NCBI GenBank assembly: GCA_958295465.1
Contig: OY282353.1
Span: 3,897,001-3,961,000 of the forward strand
DNA: 64,000 nt
Direction of reading: 5' to 3'
Origin: an uncultured Gammaproteobacteria bacterium
GTDB taxonomy: Bacteria > Pseudomonadota > Gammaproteobacteria > HK1
Position numbers and translations under genes: made by a program. The notes below the pieces were generated by a model. That model searched no databases. It saw only the letters and a program-made list of their open reading frames with translations, and was not told where the DNA came from. Shown here in pieces: positions 34,824 through 45,351 of the stretch (position 1 is the stretch's first letter; every line of letters begins with the position of its first letter).

Positions 34824-34886
34824 CGCCCTACCTGCCTGACTACCGTCGGCGGTGCCCTCGCGCGGGAATACGAGGGGCATGTCAAC

Positions 34887-35045
34887 ATGAATAGCAAAGT
34901 AACGATTCCGATGGCGGCGGTGTTTTTGATGGGCATCGTAGGGTGTACACGGTCGGTTGAAGAGGCTGCGCGCGAGTCGCCCTACGGATGTGATGTGTGC
35001 CCCCACGGTACTATCGACGCAACCTGCTACGGAACGACGACTTGA
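34887..35045 (+). CDS. Small Cys-rich lipoprotein-like peptide
   Basis: 52 aa from ATG 34887. Residues 1-19 form a signal peptide with a lipobox-like end (FLMGIVG-C20). The rest is short and contains Cys at 35, 38 and 47 (YGCDVCPHGTIDATCYGT). Its TGA overlaps the ATG of the hydroxylase gene (TGATG, 35043-35047), so the two are coupled. Possible roles are an immunity or export partner, or a second secreted peptide. No family is recognised. Confidence 0.45.
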   Translation: MNSKVTIPMAAVFLMGIVGCTRSVEEAARESPYGCDVCPHGTIDATCYGTTT

Positions 35046-35677
35046 TGAGGCGAACCCCGTCAAAGCCTGGTATGGAGGCGGTCGAAAAGCCGGACAGGGT
35101 GCGACGGCTCGTCCCGGGGGAAGTGGCGGCGTTGCGCGGGCAGGTCGCAAGACTCTCGGAGCGGGTGTGGCGGAAGGAGAGCGGGATCAGGGAGAACGAC
35201 TACCCGTGCTTCGGGCATACGCGCCACATCGTCTTCCGGTTCGTGCCGCGGGTGCGGGCGGTCACCTGTTGGTACGCCAACCCGATCTGGTTTGTCTGGA
35301 ACGGGATGCTGCTGCCGCTGATGGACCGGGCCGCGGCGGTCTACGGATACTCGCAGCCCGTGTATCCTAAGGCCATGCTCGCCCGGCTCGCGGCCGGATA
35401 CGGGATTGACACGCACGTGGACAACGGACGCCTGAACCCTTACACGCACAAGATCCACGTGCCTTTGGAGACGAACCCGCAGGCGACGCTGACGGTGCGA
35501 GGCGAGGCGTTCCACCTGGAGACCGGCTACGCGTGGGAAGTGAACAACCTCGCCCCGCACGGGGCGTTCAACGGCGGCGCGCGCGACCGCGTCCATTTCA
35601 TCTTCGAAGTGATGGAGGGCGCAGGAACGCAATGGGTGGAGACCCGGACGGCGCCGACCGCGCGAGTCGTCGACTGA
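35045..35677 (+). CDS. Aspartyl/asparaginyl beta-hydroxylase-like protein
   Basis: 210 aa. The iron-binding pattern of the family is visible: IDTHVDNGRLNPYTHKIHVP, a beta-strand core (ATLTVRGEAFHLETGYAWEV), then NLAPHGAFNGGARDRVHFIF with the distal His and the Arg that holds 2-oxoglutarate. ATG 35045 overlaps the preceding small gene; an earlier GTG at 34997 is in frame but would overlap it by 49 nt. In this locus the enzyme could hydroxylate Asp or Asn in the precursor core. It is the last gene before tRNA-Val. Confidence 0.72.
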   Translation: MRRTPSKPGMEAVEKPDRVRRLVPGEVAALRGQVARLSERVWRKESGIRENDYPCFGHTRHIVFRFVPRVRAVTCWYANPIWFVWNGMLLPLMDRAAAVYGYSQPVYPKAMLARLAAGYGIDTHVDNGRLNPYTHKIHVPLETNPQATLTVRGEAFHLETGYAWEVNNLAPHGAFNGGARDRVHFIFEVMEGAGTQWVETRTAPTARVVD

Positions 35678-35685
35678 AGCCCGGG

Positions 35686-35860
35686 TGGAGTTGACCCGAT
35701 TTCGTGGACACCCGACCCTTTGGGGAGGAGGTATCCACCATGTCGAAATCGAGACCGCCGTACCCGCCGGCCTTCCGGCGCCAGATGGTCGAGCTGGCTC
35801 GCACCGGACAGACTCCGGAAGAGCTGGCTCGGGAGCTCGAAGATTTCGACGCCATGCGAG
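35686..35860 (+). mobile_element. IS3-family left-end remnant
   Basis: TGGAGTTGACCCGATTTCGT at 35686, a GGAGGAGG site, then ATG 35740 encoding MSKSRPPYPPAFRRQMVEL, the start of an IS3 OrfA. The frame decays after ~35 codons. The same left end occurs inverted at 45695-45795, so both are relics of one IS family. Confidence 0.65.
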
Positions 35861-35921
35861 AGCAACATCCGCCGCTTGCGGGGGCAGGGCCGACTCGGTA
35901 TCGTTGCCCGCCTTCGCAACA

Positions 35922-35995
35922 GGCGCGTAGCTCAGTGGTAGAGCACCACGTTGACATCGTGGGGGTCGGTGGTTCAATCCCACTCGCGCCTACCA
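35922..35995 (+). tRNA. tRNA-Val (GAC)
   Basis: 74 nt including CCA. The acceptor stem GGCGCGT pairs with CGCGCC-type bases at the 3' end; the D arm is AGCTCAGTGGTAGAGC, the anticodon loop TTGACAT gives GAC, and the T arm is GGTTCAATCCC. It lies between the RiPP-type locus 2 and the infC block, the kind of site where mobile DNA often integrates. Confidence 0.93.
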
Positions 35996-36281
35996 GACGT
36001 CCGATGCAGGTCCACCGGGGACGCCTCGCAGGCCGGCGGCGGAATTTCGTTCCGCCGGAAGCGGATCATGGGAAAGACCATCCCATCGAGATCGGAGGTT
36101 GAGTCTCCCCCGCACCATCAGTAGAATCCCGCCGCTTCGCCCGGCAGGTACGGCGGTTGGGCTTCGCGTGATTCGGCCCCACGCTCGACGCCGGCGGACG
36201 AAATGGCAGGAGGAACGCCTGCGGTCGCTCATGCGCTCCCCCTTGCGCCGGCCGTCCTTTCGACATCAGGAGACGTGAGAG
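35996..36281. other. Gap between tRNA-Val and infC
   Basis: It contains an inverted CCGGCGG...CCGCCGG (around 36030-36060). A pyrimidine-rich leader precedes the AGGAGA site (36268-36273) for infC. No gene is seen. Confidence 0.5.
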
Positions 36282-36797
36282 ATCGCCGCGGAAAAACGCA
36301 ACCGGATCAACGCCGAGATCGCCGCAGGGTCCATGCGGCTCATTTCCGGCGATGGGGAGCAGATCGGTATCGTCGATCGGGCCGAGGCCCTGGCCGCCGC
36401 CGAGGAGGCGGGGCTGGACCTCGTCGAAATCTCGCCGAACGCGGAACCGCCGGTATGCCGGCTGATGGATTTCGGGAAGTACCTCTTCCAGCAGAACAAA
36501 CGCCGCACCGCCGCCCGGAAGAAGCAGGCGCAGGTCCATGTCAAGGAGGTCAAGTTCCGGCCGGGAACGGAGGAGGCCGACTACCAGACGAAGCTCCGCA
36601 ACCTGAAACGGTTCCTGGCGCACGGTGACAAGACGAAGGTGACGCTCTGGTTCCGGGGTCGGGAGATGCGCCACCAGGCGCTCGGGGCGAAGCTCCTGCA
36701 ACGGGTCGAGGCGGACCTGCAGGAACTGGCGAAGGTCGAGCAGTATCCGAAAATGGAAGGCCGGCGGTTGTCGATGGTGTTCACGCCGAGGAAATGA
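36282..36797 (+). CDS. infC: Translation initiation factor IF-3
   Basis: 171 aa. The natural N-terminus ([20 protein letters not shown]) is reached only from a non-canonical ATC codon at 36282, 8 nt after AGGAGA; a later ATG at 36333 would remove 17 conserved residues. infC genes commonly use AUU or related rare starts because IF-3 rejects such codons, which provides autoregulation. [24 protein letters not shown] and [14 protein letters not shown] motifs are present. It heads infC-rpmI-rplT. Confidence 0.88.
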   Translation: MAAEKRNRINAEIAAGSMRLISGDGEQIGIVDRAEALAAAEEAGLDLVEISPNAEPPVCRLMDFGKYLFQQNKRRTAARKKQAQVHVKEVKFRPGTEEADYQTKLRNLKRFLAHGDKTKVTLWFRGREMRHQALGAKLLQRVEADLQELAKVEQYPKMEGRRLSMVFTPRK

Positions 36798-36836
36798 CGT
36801 ACCGGGACACGACGGCAGCGAGGAGTTGACCGGGAA

Positions 36837-37034
36837 ATGCCGAAGATCAAGACGAGTCGAGCCGCGGCCAAGCGTTTCAGGCGTGCCCCTGGTGGACGTC
36901 TCAAGCGCAACCAGTCGCATCGCCGCCACATCCTGACGAAGAAGAGTCCCAAGCGAAAACGGCAGCTACGGCCGCATGAGACCGTGGCGGCGGTGGATTC
37001 GCCCGGCGTCGAGCGGATGTTGCCCTACGGCTGA
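36837..37034 (+). CDS. rpmI: 50S ribosomal protein L35
   Basis: 65 aa basic protein with the L35 signature [13 protein letters not shown] and [18 protein letters not shown]. It lies 39 nt after infC and 11 nt before rplT, the standard order. A GAGGAG site precedes the ATG. Confidence 0.96.
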   Translation: MPKIKTSRAAAKRFRRAPGGRLKRNQSHRRHILTKKSPKRKRQLRPHETVAAVDSPGVERMLPYG

Positions 37035-37045
37035 GGAGGACTTCG

Positions 37046-37399
37046 ATGCCACGTGTCAAGCGGGGGGTGACGGCCCACGCCCGCCACAAGAAGATCATCG
37101 CCCAGGCCAAGGGCTACCGGGGACGCCGCAAGAACGTGTTCCGGGTTGCGAAGCAGGCCGTGATCCGGGCAGGCCAGATGGCATACCGGGATCGGCGCCA
37201 GCGCAAGCGCCAGTTCCGCTCCCTGTGGATCGTGCGCATCAACGCCGCGGCCCGGGAGAACGGCCTCTCCTACAGCCGGCTCATGAACGGCCTCGGCAAG
37301 GCGGGCATCGAAATCGATCGCAAGCTTCTCGCCGACCTCGCGGTCTCCGACAAGACCGCATTCGCCCGGCTCGCCGAGCAGGCCGGGGCCAGCCTCTGA
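37046..37399 (+). CDS. rplT: 50S ribosomal protein L20
   Basis: 117 aa. The N-terminus [20 protein letters not shown] and the middle [20 protein letters not shown] are diagnostic. L20 is an assembly protein and translational repressor of its operon in many bacteria. A terminator-like hairpin follows before pheS. Confidence 0.97.
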   Translation: MPRVKRGVTAHARHKKIIAQAKGYRGRRKNVFRVAKQAVIRAGQMAYRDRRQRKRQFRSLWIVRINAAARENGLSYSRLMNGLGKAGIEIDRKLLADLAVSDKTAFARLAEQAGASL

Positions 37400-37430
37400 G
37401 GCGCACCCGTTTCAATCGCCGGAAGACGAT

Positions 37431-38470
<1,040 letters not shown>

Positions 38471-38488
38471 CCCTCGGGGACGCCGGGC

Positions 38489-40861
38489 ATGAAGTTCAAC
38501 GAACGCTGGGCCCGGGAATGGGTCGATCCGCCGATCGATACGGAAGAGCTGGTCGCGCGGCTGACCGCCATCGGTCTCGAGGTCGAATCGGCCGCCCCCG
38601 TTGCCGGACCGATCGGGCAGGTGACGATCGCCGAGATCGTCGGCGTCGCGCCGCACCCCGGCGCCGACAAGCTGTCGCTCTGCGAAGTGGACGACGGCGG
38701 TGGCGACCTCCGCCGCGTGGTATGCGGCGCCCCCAACGTTCGCCCCGGCCTGCGCTCCGCCCTTGCGCGCCCCGGCGCGCGGCTCCCGGACGGGTCGAAG
38801 ATCCGCAAGAGCAGGATCCGGGGAGAGGTCTCGCAGGGCATGCTGTGCTCCGCGCGGGAACTGGGTCTCGGGGACGAGGCGGACGGGATCCTCGACCTCG
38901 GCGACGGCGCACCGGTCGGGAGGGATCTGGCCGAGTGGCTCGAGCTCGATGACGTGGTCATCGAAGTCGGGCTCACCCCGAATCGCGGCGACTGTCTTTG
39001 CATCGCCGGAATCGCACGTGAAATCGCGGCCGCAACCCGGGTGGCGATGCGGCGGCGCGAGCGCGTGCCGGCGGTGGTGTCCCGAATCGACGACGCCCTG
39101 CCGATCGCGCTCGATGCGCCGCGGCGCTGCCCTCGCTACGTCGGCCGCGCCATCCGCGGCATCGATCCGGGGGCGAAAAGCCCCCTGTGGATGACGGAGC
39201 GCCTGCGGCGTTGCGGCGTGCGTCCGCTGTCCGCAGTCGTCGACGTCACCAACTACGTCATGCTCGAGCTCGGACAACCGATGCATGCATTCGACCTCGG
39301 GAAGCTCGATTCCGGGATCCGGGTCCGGAACGGCCGCGAGGGTGAATCGCTCACCCTTCTGGACGGATCGATCATCGGGCTGGATGGTGACGCGCTCGTC
39401 ATCGCCGACGAATCGCGGCCGGTGGCGCTCGCGGGGGTCATGGGGGGGCTCGAAAGCGGGGTCACCGGCGCGACCCGGGACGTGTTCCTCGAGAGCGCGT
39501 GGTTCGACCCGCGCACCATTGCGCTGGAGGCCCGCCGCCGTGGAATGCACACCGACGCCTCGCACCGCTTCGAACGCACCGTCGCGCCGGATCTGCAGCG
39601 CGAGGCGATGGAGCGGGCGACGAAGCTGCTCATCGAAATCGCCGGCGGCGAGCCGGGCCCGATCGTCGAAGCCGCCGACGAAGGGCACGTCCCGCGCCCC
39701 GGGCCCGTCGTCCTGCGCCGCGCGCGCCTCCGGCGCGTGCTCGGCGCCGAGGTCCCCGCGCATGAGGTGCACGACATCCTCACCCGGCTCGGAATGTGGG
39801 TAGAGGAGACACGGGACGGCTGGGTCGTGACCCCCCCGCCGTATCGTCCGGACGTCGGCATCGAAGTCGACCTCATCGAGGAGGTTGCGAGAATCGTCGG
39901 CTTCGAGAACCTGCCGGGGACGGCGCCGAGCGCCGATCTGGGCATCGCCGTGCGGGCGGAGGGCGATATCGGCGTAGCGCGCGTGCGCGGGCGGCTCGTG
40001 GATCGCGGATACCACGAAGCGGTGACCTACAGCTTCGTGGACCCGGCGCTGCAGTCGCGCATCGCGCCGGCGCCCGACGGCGTGGCGCTCGCCAATCCGA
40101 TCGCATCGGACATGGGGGTCATGCGCACGACGCTGTGGCCGGGCCTGATCGGTGCGGCGATCCACAACGTGAACCGGCAACAACCCCGGGTCCGGTTGTT
40201 CGAAACCGGCCTCGTCTTCATCCCCGACGGCGAGCAGGTCCGCCAGCCGGGGATGATCGGCGCGATCGCGGCAGGACCGGTGGCGCCCGAACAGTGGGCC
40301 GATGAGCCCCGAATCGTCGATTTCTACGACGTGAAAGGCGATGTCGAGGCGCTGCTCGCCCTGTCGGGCCGGCCGGCCGAGTTCGTCTCGGACACGCACC
40401 CCGCGCTGCACCCGGGGCAGACTGCGGCCATCGTGCGGTGCGGCGAGCGTATCGGGACCATCGGCGCGCTCCATCCGGCCCTCGCCTCCGAATTCAGGCT
40501 TCCCGACGCGGTGCTGTTCGAGCTTCGCCTCGACTCCGCCGTCGCCGGCACGGTTCCGGAATTCAAGGCGTTGTCGCGATTTCCGGCGGTGCGGCGGGAT
40601 CTTTCGCTCATGGCGCCGGAAGCAGTCACCGCCTCGTCGGTTCGTGCCTGCATCGAACAGGCCGGTGTCGGAGTACTGGCAGGCCTGGAGCTGTTCGACT
40701 TATATTCCGGGGAGGGCATCGATCCGGGAATGAAAGGTATTTCCCTGGCCTTGACCTTCCAGTCTCCGTCCCGCACGCTTGATGATGCCGAGATCAACAC
40801 CGCCCTGTCCGTGATCCTGGACTCCCTGGCCGGCAAGCTGGGAGTTGCATTGAGGGAATGA
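38489..40861 (+). CDS. pheT: Phenylalanyl-tRNA synthetase beta subunit
   Basis: 790 aa. The EMAP-like tRNA-binding domain ([18 protein letters not shown]), B3/B4 editing domain, B5 domain and C-terminal FDX-ACB domain ([13 protein letters not shown]) are in the expected order. The length matches the family. The stop is followed at once by ihfA. Confidence 0.96.
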   Translation: MKFNERWAREWVDPPIDTEELVARLTAIGLEVESAAPVAGPIGQVTIAEIVGVAPHPGADKLSLCEVDDGGGDLRRVVCGAPNVRPGLRSALARPGARLPDGSKIRKSRIRGEVSQGMLCSARELGLGDEADGILDLGDGAPVGRDLAEWLELDDVVIEVGLTPNRGDCLCIAGIAREIAAATRVAMRRRERVPAVVSRIDDALPIALDAPRRCPRYVGRAIRGIDPGAKSPLWMTERLRRCGVRPLSAVVDVTNYVMLELGQPMHAFDLGKLDSGIRVRNGREGESLTLLDGSIIGLDGDALVIADESRPVALAGVMGGLESGVTGATRDVFLESAWFDPRTIALEARRRGMHTDASHRFERTVAPDLQREAMERATKLLIEIAGGEPGPIVEAADEGHVPRPGPVVLRRARLRRVLGAEVPAHEVHDILTRLGMWVEETRDGWVVTPPPYRPDVGIEVDLIEEVARIVGFENLPGTAPSADLGIAVRAEGDIGVARVRGRLVDRGYHEAVTYSFVDPALQSRIAPAPDGVALANPIASDMGVMRTTLWPGLIGAAIHNVNRQQPRVRLFETGLVFIPDGEQVRQPGMIGAIAAGPVAPEQWADEPRIVDFYDVKGDVEALLALSGRPAEFVSDTHPALHPGQTAAIVRCGERIGTIGALHPALASEFRLPDAVLFELRLDSAVAGTVPEFKALSRFPAVRRDLSLMAPEAVTASSVRACIEQAGVGVLAGLELFDLYSGEGIDPGMKGISLALTFQSPSRTLDDAEINTALSVILDSLAGKLGVALRE

Positions 40862-40862
40862 A

Positions 40863-41165
40863 ATGGCACTCACGAAAGCCGACATGGCGGAAAAGCTGCA
40901 CGAAGAGCTCGGCCTGAACAAACGGGAGGCCAAAGAGCTTGTCGTGATGTTCTTCGAAGAGATATGCGCTACCCTGGAGTCGGGCGTCCAGGTCAAGCTG
41001 TCGGGGTTCGGCAACTTCGGCCTGAGAAACAAGAACGAACGACCGGGACGAAATCCCAAGACCGGCGAGGCCATTCCGATCACCGCTCGCCGCGTGGTCA
41101 CGTTCCGTTCCGGACAGAAACTGAAGGCCCGCGTGGAAGCCTGTGCTGGAGCCGACGACAGATAA
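40863..41165 (+). CDS. ihfA: Integration host factor alpha subunit
   Basis: 100 aa DNA-bending protein. The signatures are [40 protein letters not shown] and the beta-arm region [13 protein letters not shown]. It follows pheT by one nucleotide and overlaps the MerR-type gene, the usual pheT-ihfA-merR order. Confidence 0.95.
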   Translation: MALTKADMAEKLHEELGLNKREAKELVVMFFEEICATLESGVQVKLSGFGNFGLRNKNERPGRNPKTGEAIPITARRVVTFRSGQKLKARVEACAGADDR

Positions 41166-41499
41166 GGATCTCCCGGTCATCCCGGGAAAGCGCTATTTCA
41201 CCATCGGTGAGGTCAGCGATCTCTGTGGCGTGAAGCCGCATGTCCTGCGCTACTGGGAGCAGGAATTTCCACAGATCGAGCCGCTGAAGCGCCGGGGCAA
41301 CCGGCGCTACTACCAGCGGCAGGACGTGATGCTCATCCGGCAAATCAGGAGCCTCCTCTACGAACACGGGTTCACGATCGGAGGCGCCCGCCAGCGGCTC
41401 TCCGGTGAGGAAGCCAAGCTCGACATCAGCCAGAGCAGGCAGATCATCCGTCAACTCTGCCTGGAGCTCGAGGAAGTCCTCGTCATCCTCAAACGGTGA
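41143..41499 (+). CDS. MerR-family transcriptional regulator
   Basis: 118 aa. The winged helix-turn-helix is clear ([59 protein letters not shown]). No Cys-rich metal-binding tail is present, so the inducer is not a typical metal. The GTG start at 41143 overlaps the ihfA end by 23 nt. It is a standard partner of ihfA across gammaproteobacteria. Confidence 0.9.
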   Translation: MLEPTTDKDLPVIPGKRYFTIGEVSDLCGVKPHVLRYWEQEFPQIEPLKRRGNRRYYQRQDVMLIRQIRSLLYEHGFTIGGARQRLSGEEAKLDISQSRQIIRQLCLELEEVLVILKR

Positions 41500-41522
41500 A
41501 TTGAGCGGTTATTCAACGTCTT

Positions 41523-41599
<77 letters not shown>

Positions 41600-41772
41600 G
41601 TCCGCGGGTGGCGCCGGTGAGGCGGCTTCGATCGGAAAGGTTCGATGCCGGCTCCGCCGGCATGGCGAATATCGCGATCGCCGGTCCCGTCCACTTCACA
41701 TGACCGAAGACCGACCTGCTTGCTCCCCCTGTTACGCGAAAATTGCCCGACCGATCCACGTATCACACCCGG

Positions 41773-42525
41773 ATGACGACCAACGATGAATCATGCGGAT
41801 TCGCGACACCCTCCAGGAGCGGTCTCGCGAGCGCCGCGGGGATCGTCGCCGCCTTGCTCCCCGTCCTCGCGCCGGTGCCTGTCGGCGCCGATGATTTCGA
41901 TGTGGCGATCCAGGCGGTCGAAACGGGGGATTTCGAAACCGCGCTCCACGAGTTCGAGGCGCTCGCCGCAGGTGGCGACCCACGTGGCGAGAACGGACTC
42001 GGGGTGCTGTATCTGCGTGGACACGGCCTGGAACGGGATCCGGAACGTGCGTTCGCGCTGTTCCGCTCCGCTGCGGAGAAAGGGTTGCGTGCCGCGGAGA
42101 AGAATCTCGGGGAGCTATACACGGAAGGTGTCGGTGTACCCCGTGACGACGTGGTGGCGGCGCACTGGTTCGGCCTCGCGGCGGCGCAAGGGGATGCAGG
42201 GGCGCAACTGAACCTCGGGGTGATGCACGTGGAAGGCAGAGGGGTGGTGCAGGACTATTCCCGGGCCATGGACTGGTTCCGCAAGTCCGCCGGGCAGGGC
42301 AATGCGGAGGCGCAGGCGCACATCGGGCATCTGTACCGGGCCGGATATGGTGTCGAGCGGGACTACGTGCTCGCCTATGCCTGGTACGGGGTGGCGGCCG
42401 CGAGCGGATTCGAAATGGGTCCCGAGCTGCGGGAGTCGGTGGCCGAGCTGCTCACCCCGTCACAGCTCGAGCGGGGGCGGTCGATTGCCCGCGGGATGTG
42501 GAAGGCACTCGGAGCCGGGGGTTGA
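41773..42525 (+). CDS. Secreted Sel1-like repeat protein
   Basis: 250 aa. An N-terminal signal peptide (GLASAAGIVAALLPVLAPVP, ending near VGA) is followed by tandem Sel1 repeats of ~36 residues (NGLGVLYLRGHGLERDPERA, LGELYTEGVGVPRDDVVAAH, LGVMHVEGRGVVQDYSRAMD, IGHLYRAGYGVERDYVLAY). Such proteins usually scaffold complexes in the periplasm. ATG 41773 is chosen to give a normal signal peptide; an in-frame start at 41743 exists. ampD follows at once. Confidence 0.85.
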   Translation: MTTNDESCGFATPSRSGLASAAGIVAALLPVLAPVPVGADDFDVAIQAVETGDFETALHEFEALAAGGDPRGENGLGVLYLRGHGLERDPERAFALFRSAAEKGLRAAEKNLGELYTEGVGVPRDDVVAAHWFGLAAAQGDAGAQLNLGVMHVEGRGVVQDYSRAMDWFRKSAGQGNAEAQAHIGHLYRAGYGVERDYVLAYAWYGVAAASGFEMGPELRESVAELLTPSQLERGRSIARGMWKALGAGG

Positions 42526-42542
42526 CGCCGGCGGGGGAGCGC

Positions 42543-43133
42543 GTGATTCATGTGGGCCGAGTGCAGGGTGGCCAGGTGCTGAACCTCGATTCGGCCGGGG
42601 ACTGGTTCGACGACGCCCGGCGTGTCGCCTCACCGAATTACGATGCCCGGCCGCCCGGCAGCGGCATCGACCTGATCGTCGTCCATGGGATCAGCCTGCC
42701 GCCCGGTGAGTTCGGGGGGCCGCATATCGAGCGGCTCTTCTGCAACCGGCTCGATCCGGACGCCCACGACTGCTTCCGCCCCATCGCCGATCTGAAGGTA
42801 TCCGCCCATCTGCTGGTTCGGCGCGACGGCTCGCTCGTCCAGTTCGTCGCCCTTTCCGATCGGGCCTGGCACGCGGGCGAATCCTGTTTCGGGAACCGTG
42901 TCCGCTGCAACGACTTCTCCGTCGGTATCGAGCTGGAGGGCGCGGACCGCACGCCGTACGAGACCGCCCAGTACGAACGTCTGGGCGACGTATGCCGTAC
43001 CCTCATGTCCCGCTGGCCGGGGATCACCTCGGATCGGATCGTCGGACACAGCGACGTCGCGCCGCACCGCAAGACCGACCCCGGACCGGCGTTCGACTGG
43101 CGGCGCCTGAAGAACCTGCTCGCCGCGGCGTGA
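42543..43133 (+). CDS. ampD: 1,6-anhydro-N-acetylmuramyl-L-alanine amidase AmpD
   Basis: 196 aa cytoplasmic zinc amidase that recycles peptidoglycan. Zinc ligands are visible (VVHGISLPPG His; VGHSDVAPHRKTDPGPAFDW with the second His and catalytic residues) and the HIERLFCNRLD motif is conserved. The GTG start at 42543 follows a GGGGGAG sequence and keeps the usual N-terminus; it lies 17 nt after the Sel1 gene. Confidence 0.9.
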   Translation: MIHVGRVQGGQVLNLDSAGDWFDDARRVASPNYDARPPGSGIDLIVVHGISLPPGEFGGPHIERLFCNRLDPDAHDCFRPIADLKVSAHLLVRRDGSLVQFVALSDRAWHAGESCFGNRVRCNDFSVGIELEGADRTPYETAQYERLGDVCRTLMSRWPGITSDRIVGHSDVAPHRKTDPGPAFDWRRLKNLLAAA

Positions 43134-43295
43134 CGTTGCGCGCCGGGCCGGTTCCTGATCCTGGCAAGAGGAGCTTCCCTCCATGAAGAGCAGGCGCCGC
43201 GAACGAATGCGGCCGGCCCATGCGCCGGCGGCCGTCATCCTCCACGGAGCGCGGGTGGGGATGAAGACCGATGCGTCCGGCCGGGAGGCCCGGTG
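43134..43295. other. Gap between ampD and slt
   Basis: A short frame at 43182 (37 codons, ending at the slt start) is possible but unsupported. An inverted CGGCCGGC...GCCGGCGGCCG lies around 43210-43240. Confidence 0.4.
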
Positions 43296-45236
43296 ATGCG
43301 ACGGCTGGCCGTGCTCGCCGTCGCGATCGCCTGGGCGCTCTGCCCACCGCGGCTCGATGCCGGTGTGGAGTGCCCCGCGGCGCCGGACGCCGCGAACCGC
43401 GCCGCGTTCATCGAGGCGGAGCGATCGCCTCCGAGGAACCCTGGCGCCTGGGAACGGCTGCGGAGCGCGCTCGGCGACTACCCGCTGCTCCCGTACGTCG
43501 AGCTTGCGCGGTTGCGGGCCGGCCTGCCGCACGTCGCGACGCCCGAGATCGAGGGGTTCCTGGAACGCCATGACGGGGAGCCGGTGACGTTCCACCTGCG
43601 AAGGCGGTGGTTGCGCCAGCTCGCCGGCCGTCGCCAATGGCGCAAGTTCGTGGAGTGGTATCGCGGGGGAGATTCGGTCGATCTGCAGTGCCACCATGCC
43701 CAGGCGTTGCTGGAGGTCGGGGACGAGTCCGCCGCGTTGTCGGCGGCCGAAGGGTTGTGGATGTCGGGCCGGTCCCGCCCGAAAGCGTGCGATCCGGTGT
43801 TCGCGGTATGGCTCGAATCGGACCGGTTCTCTCCATCGCTGGCGTGGGAGCGGATCGGCTTGGCCATGGCCCGCGGCAACGTCCGGCTCGCGCGCTATCT
43901 CGAACGTTTCCTCGACCCGGCCGGCCGGCGGCTGGCGGCCGCGTGGCGCGCGGTCCACCGGAATCCGCAGCGTGTCGGCGCGGTCGAGCTCGACGGCGAG
44001 TCGTCGCGGGTCGAAGTGGTTCTCGTGCACGGGCTCGATCGCCTCGCGCGCCGCGACCCGACCGCCGCGGGGAAGGCGCTCGCGAAGGTGGAGGCACGGA
44101 TCGGGCTCGGCGCCGCCGCGCGCGCCAAGGTCGAGCGGGGTATCGGACTGTCGTTCGCGAGGCGGCACGAGCCGGAGGCGATCGACTGGCTGTGGCGCGT
44201 CGATGCGGCGCAGGCCGATGACCATCTGCTGCGGTGGCGCATCGCGGCCGCGGTGCTCCACTCCCAATGGGGCAGGGTCATCGAGGGCGTCGCTTCCCTG
44301 CCCGCCGCGGAACGCGACCGGGAACGCTGGCGATACTGGCACACGCGCGCGCTGGAGGCGATCGGCAGGAAGGATGAAGCCCGTGCGGGCTTCGAGTCCC
44401 TTGCACGCGAGAGGGACTACTACGGATTCCTCGCCGCGGACCGGTTGGGGAAGATATACCGTTTCAACCATCGCCGACTCGAGATCCCGGCGGACCTCGC
44501 CGAGCGGGTCGCGGCGATGCCGGCCGTGCGGCGGGCGCTGGAGTTCCTTGCGCTTGGGCGCCGGGTCGACGCCCGAAGGGAGTGGCATGCGCTCACCCGC
44601 AAGCTCGGTGAAGACGAACTCGAGGCCGCGTCGTGGATCGCCCGGTGCCGGGACTGGCACGGGCGTGCAATCCTCACCATCGCCCGCACGCCGGAGCGCG
44701 ACGATCTGGAGCTCAGGTTTCCGATCGTCTACCGCGACGTCGTCGAATCCGCGTCGGATCGCCGCAGTCTGGCGCCGGCGACCGTCTATGCGCTCATCCG
44801 CCAGGAGAGTGCTTTCATCCCGGATGCCCGATCGGCTGCTGGTGCGCTTGGACTGATGCAGATCATGCCGCGTACCGGACGTATGTTGATGCGGAAAATC
44901 GGCCGGAAGCTGCACAGCAGGAATCAGCTTCTTGCTCCCGGACTCAACGTGGAGCTCGGAACGCATTACATCCGATCACTCCTTTCCAGGACGGGGGGGC
45001 GCCATGTCCTGGCCGTGGCGTCCTACAACGCCGGCCCTCATCGAGTCAGACGCTGGCTCCCGGCGGATGGTGAGGTCGAGGCCGCGGTGTGGATCGACAA
45101 CATCCCGTTCACCGAGACGCGCCGCTACGTCAGGCGGTTCCTCGCCTACAGCGCGATCTACGAGCACCGCCTCGGGCAACGACCCACCCGGCTGAGCGAG
45201 CGGATGCCGCCGGTGCCGTCCCGCGCCGCTCTCTGA
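43296..45236 (+). CDS. slt: Soluble lytic murein transglycosylase
   Basis: 646 aa periplasmic enzyme that cleaves glycan strands with formation of 1,6-anhydro ends. The signal peptide is MRRLAVLAVAIAWALCPPRL-like; a long alpha-superhelical U/L domain follows; the C-terminal catalytic domain has the Glu in ALIRQESAFIPDARS, AAGALGLMQIMPRTGRM and VASYNAGPHRVRRWL. The products feed AmpD, the gene upstream. GTG 43293 directly before ATG 43296 is an alternative start. Confidence 0.92.
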   Translation: MRRLAVLAVAIAWALCPPRLDAGVECPAAPDAANRAAFIEAERSPPRNPGAWERLRSALGDYPLLPYVELARLRAGLPHVATPEIEGFLERHDGEPVTFHLRRRWLRQLAGRRQWRKFVEWYRGGDSVDLQCHHAQALLEVGDESAALSAAEGLWMSGRSRPKACDPVFAVWLESDRFSPSLAWERIGLAMARGNVRLARYLERFLDPAGRRLAAAWRAVHRNPQRVGAVELDGESSRVEVVLVHGLDRLARRDPTAAGKALAKVEARIGLGAAARAKVERGIGLSFARRHEPEAIDWLWRVDAAQADDHLLRWRIAAAVLHSQWGRVIEGVASLPAAERDRERWRYWHTRALEAIGRKDEARAGFESLARERDYYGFLAADRLGKIYRFNHRRLEIPADLAERVAAMPAVRRALEFLALGRRVDARREWHALTRKLGEDELEAASWIARCRDWHGRAILTIARTPERDDLELRFPIVYRDVVESASDRRSLAPATVYALIRQESAFIPDARSAAGALGLMQIMPRTGRMLMRKIGRKLHSRNQLLAPGLNVELGTHYIRSLLSRTGGRHVLAVASYNAGPHRVRRWLPADGEVEAAVWIDNIPFTETRRYVRRFLAYSAIYEHRLGQRPTRLSERMPPVPSRAAL

Positions 45237-45241
45237 TGGCG

Positions 45242-45351
45242 TGCCCGCCGTACTGCCGGGCCAGCTCCGCGAGGGTCTTCTCACCCCGAACCGCCGCCAC
45301 CGCCACCTTCGCCTTGAACGCCACCGAATGATTCCTGCACTTGCGTCTCAC
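45242..45351 (-). mobile_element. IS3-family OrfA remnant
   Basis: The minus strand encodes RNHSVAFKAKVAVAAVRGEK TLAELARQYGG-type sequence, the N-terminus of an IS3 OrfA (MKRRNHS-type), cut off where slt ends. It is a different IS3 lineage from the remnant at 35686. Confidence 0.65.

Noticed and set aside
43182..43295. 37-codon ORF between ampD and slt
   Set aside because: No motif, biased composition and an overlapping GC-rich inverted repeat; coding status cannot be supported.
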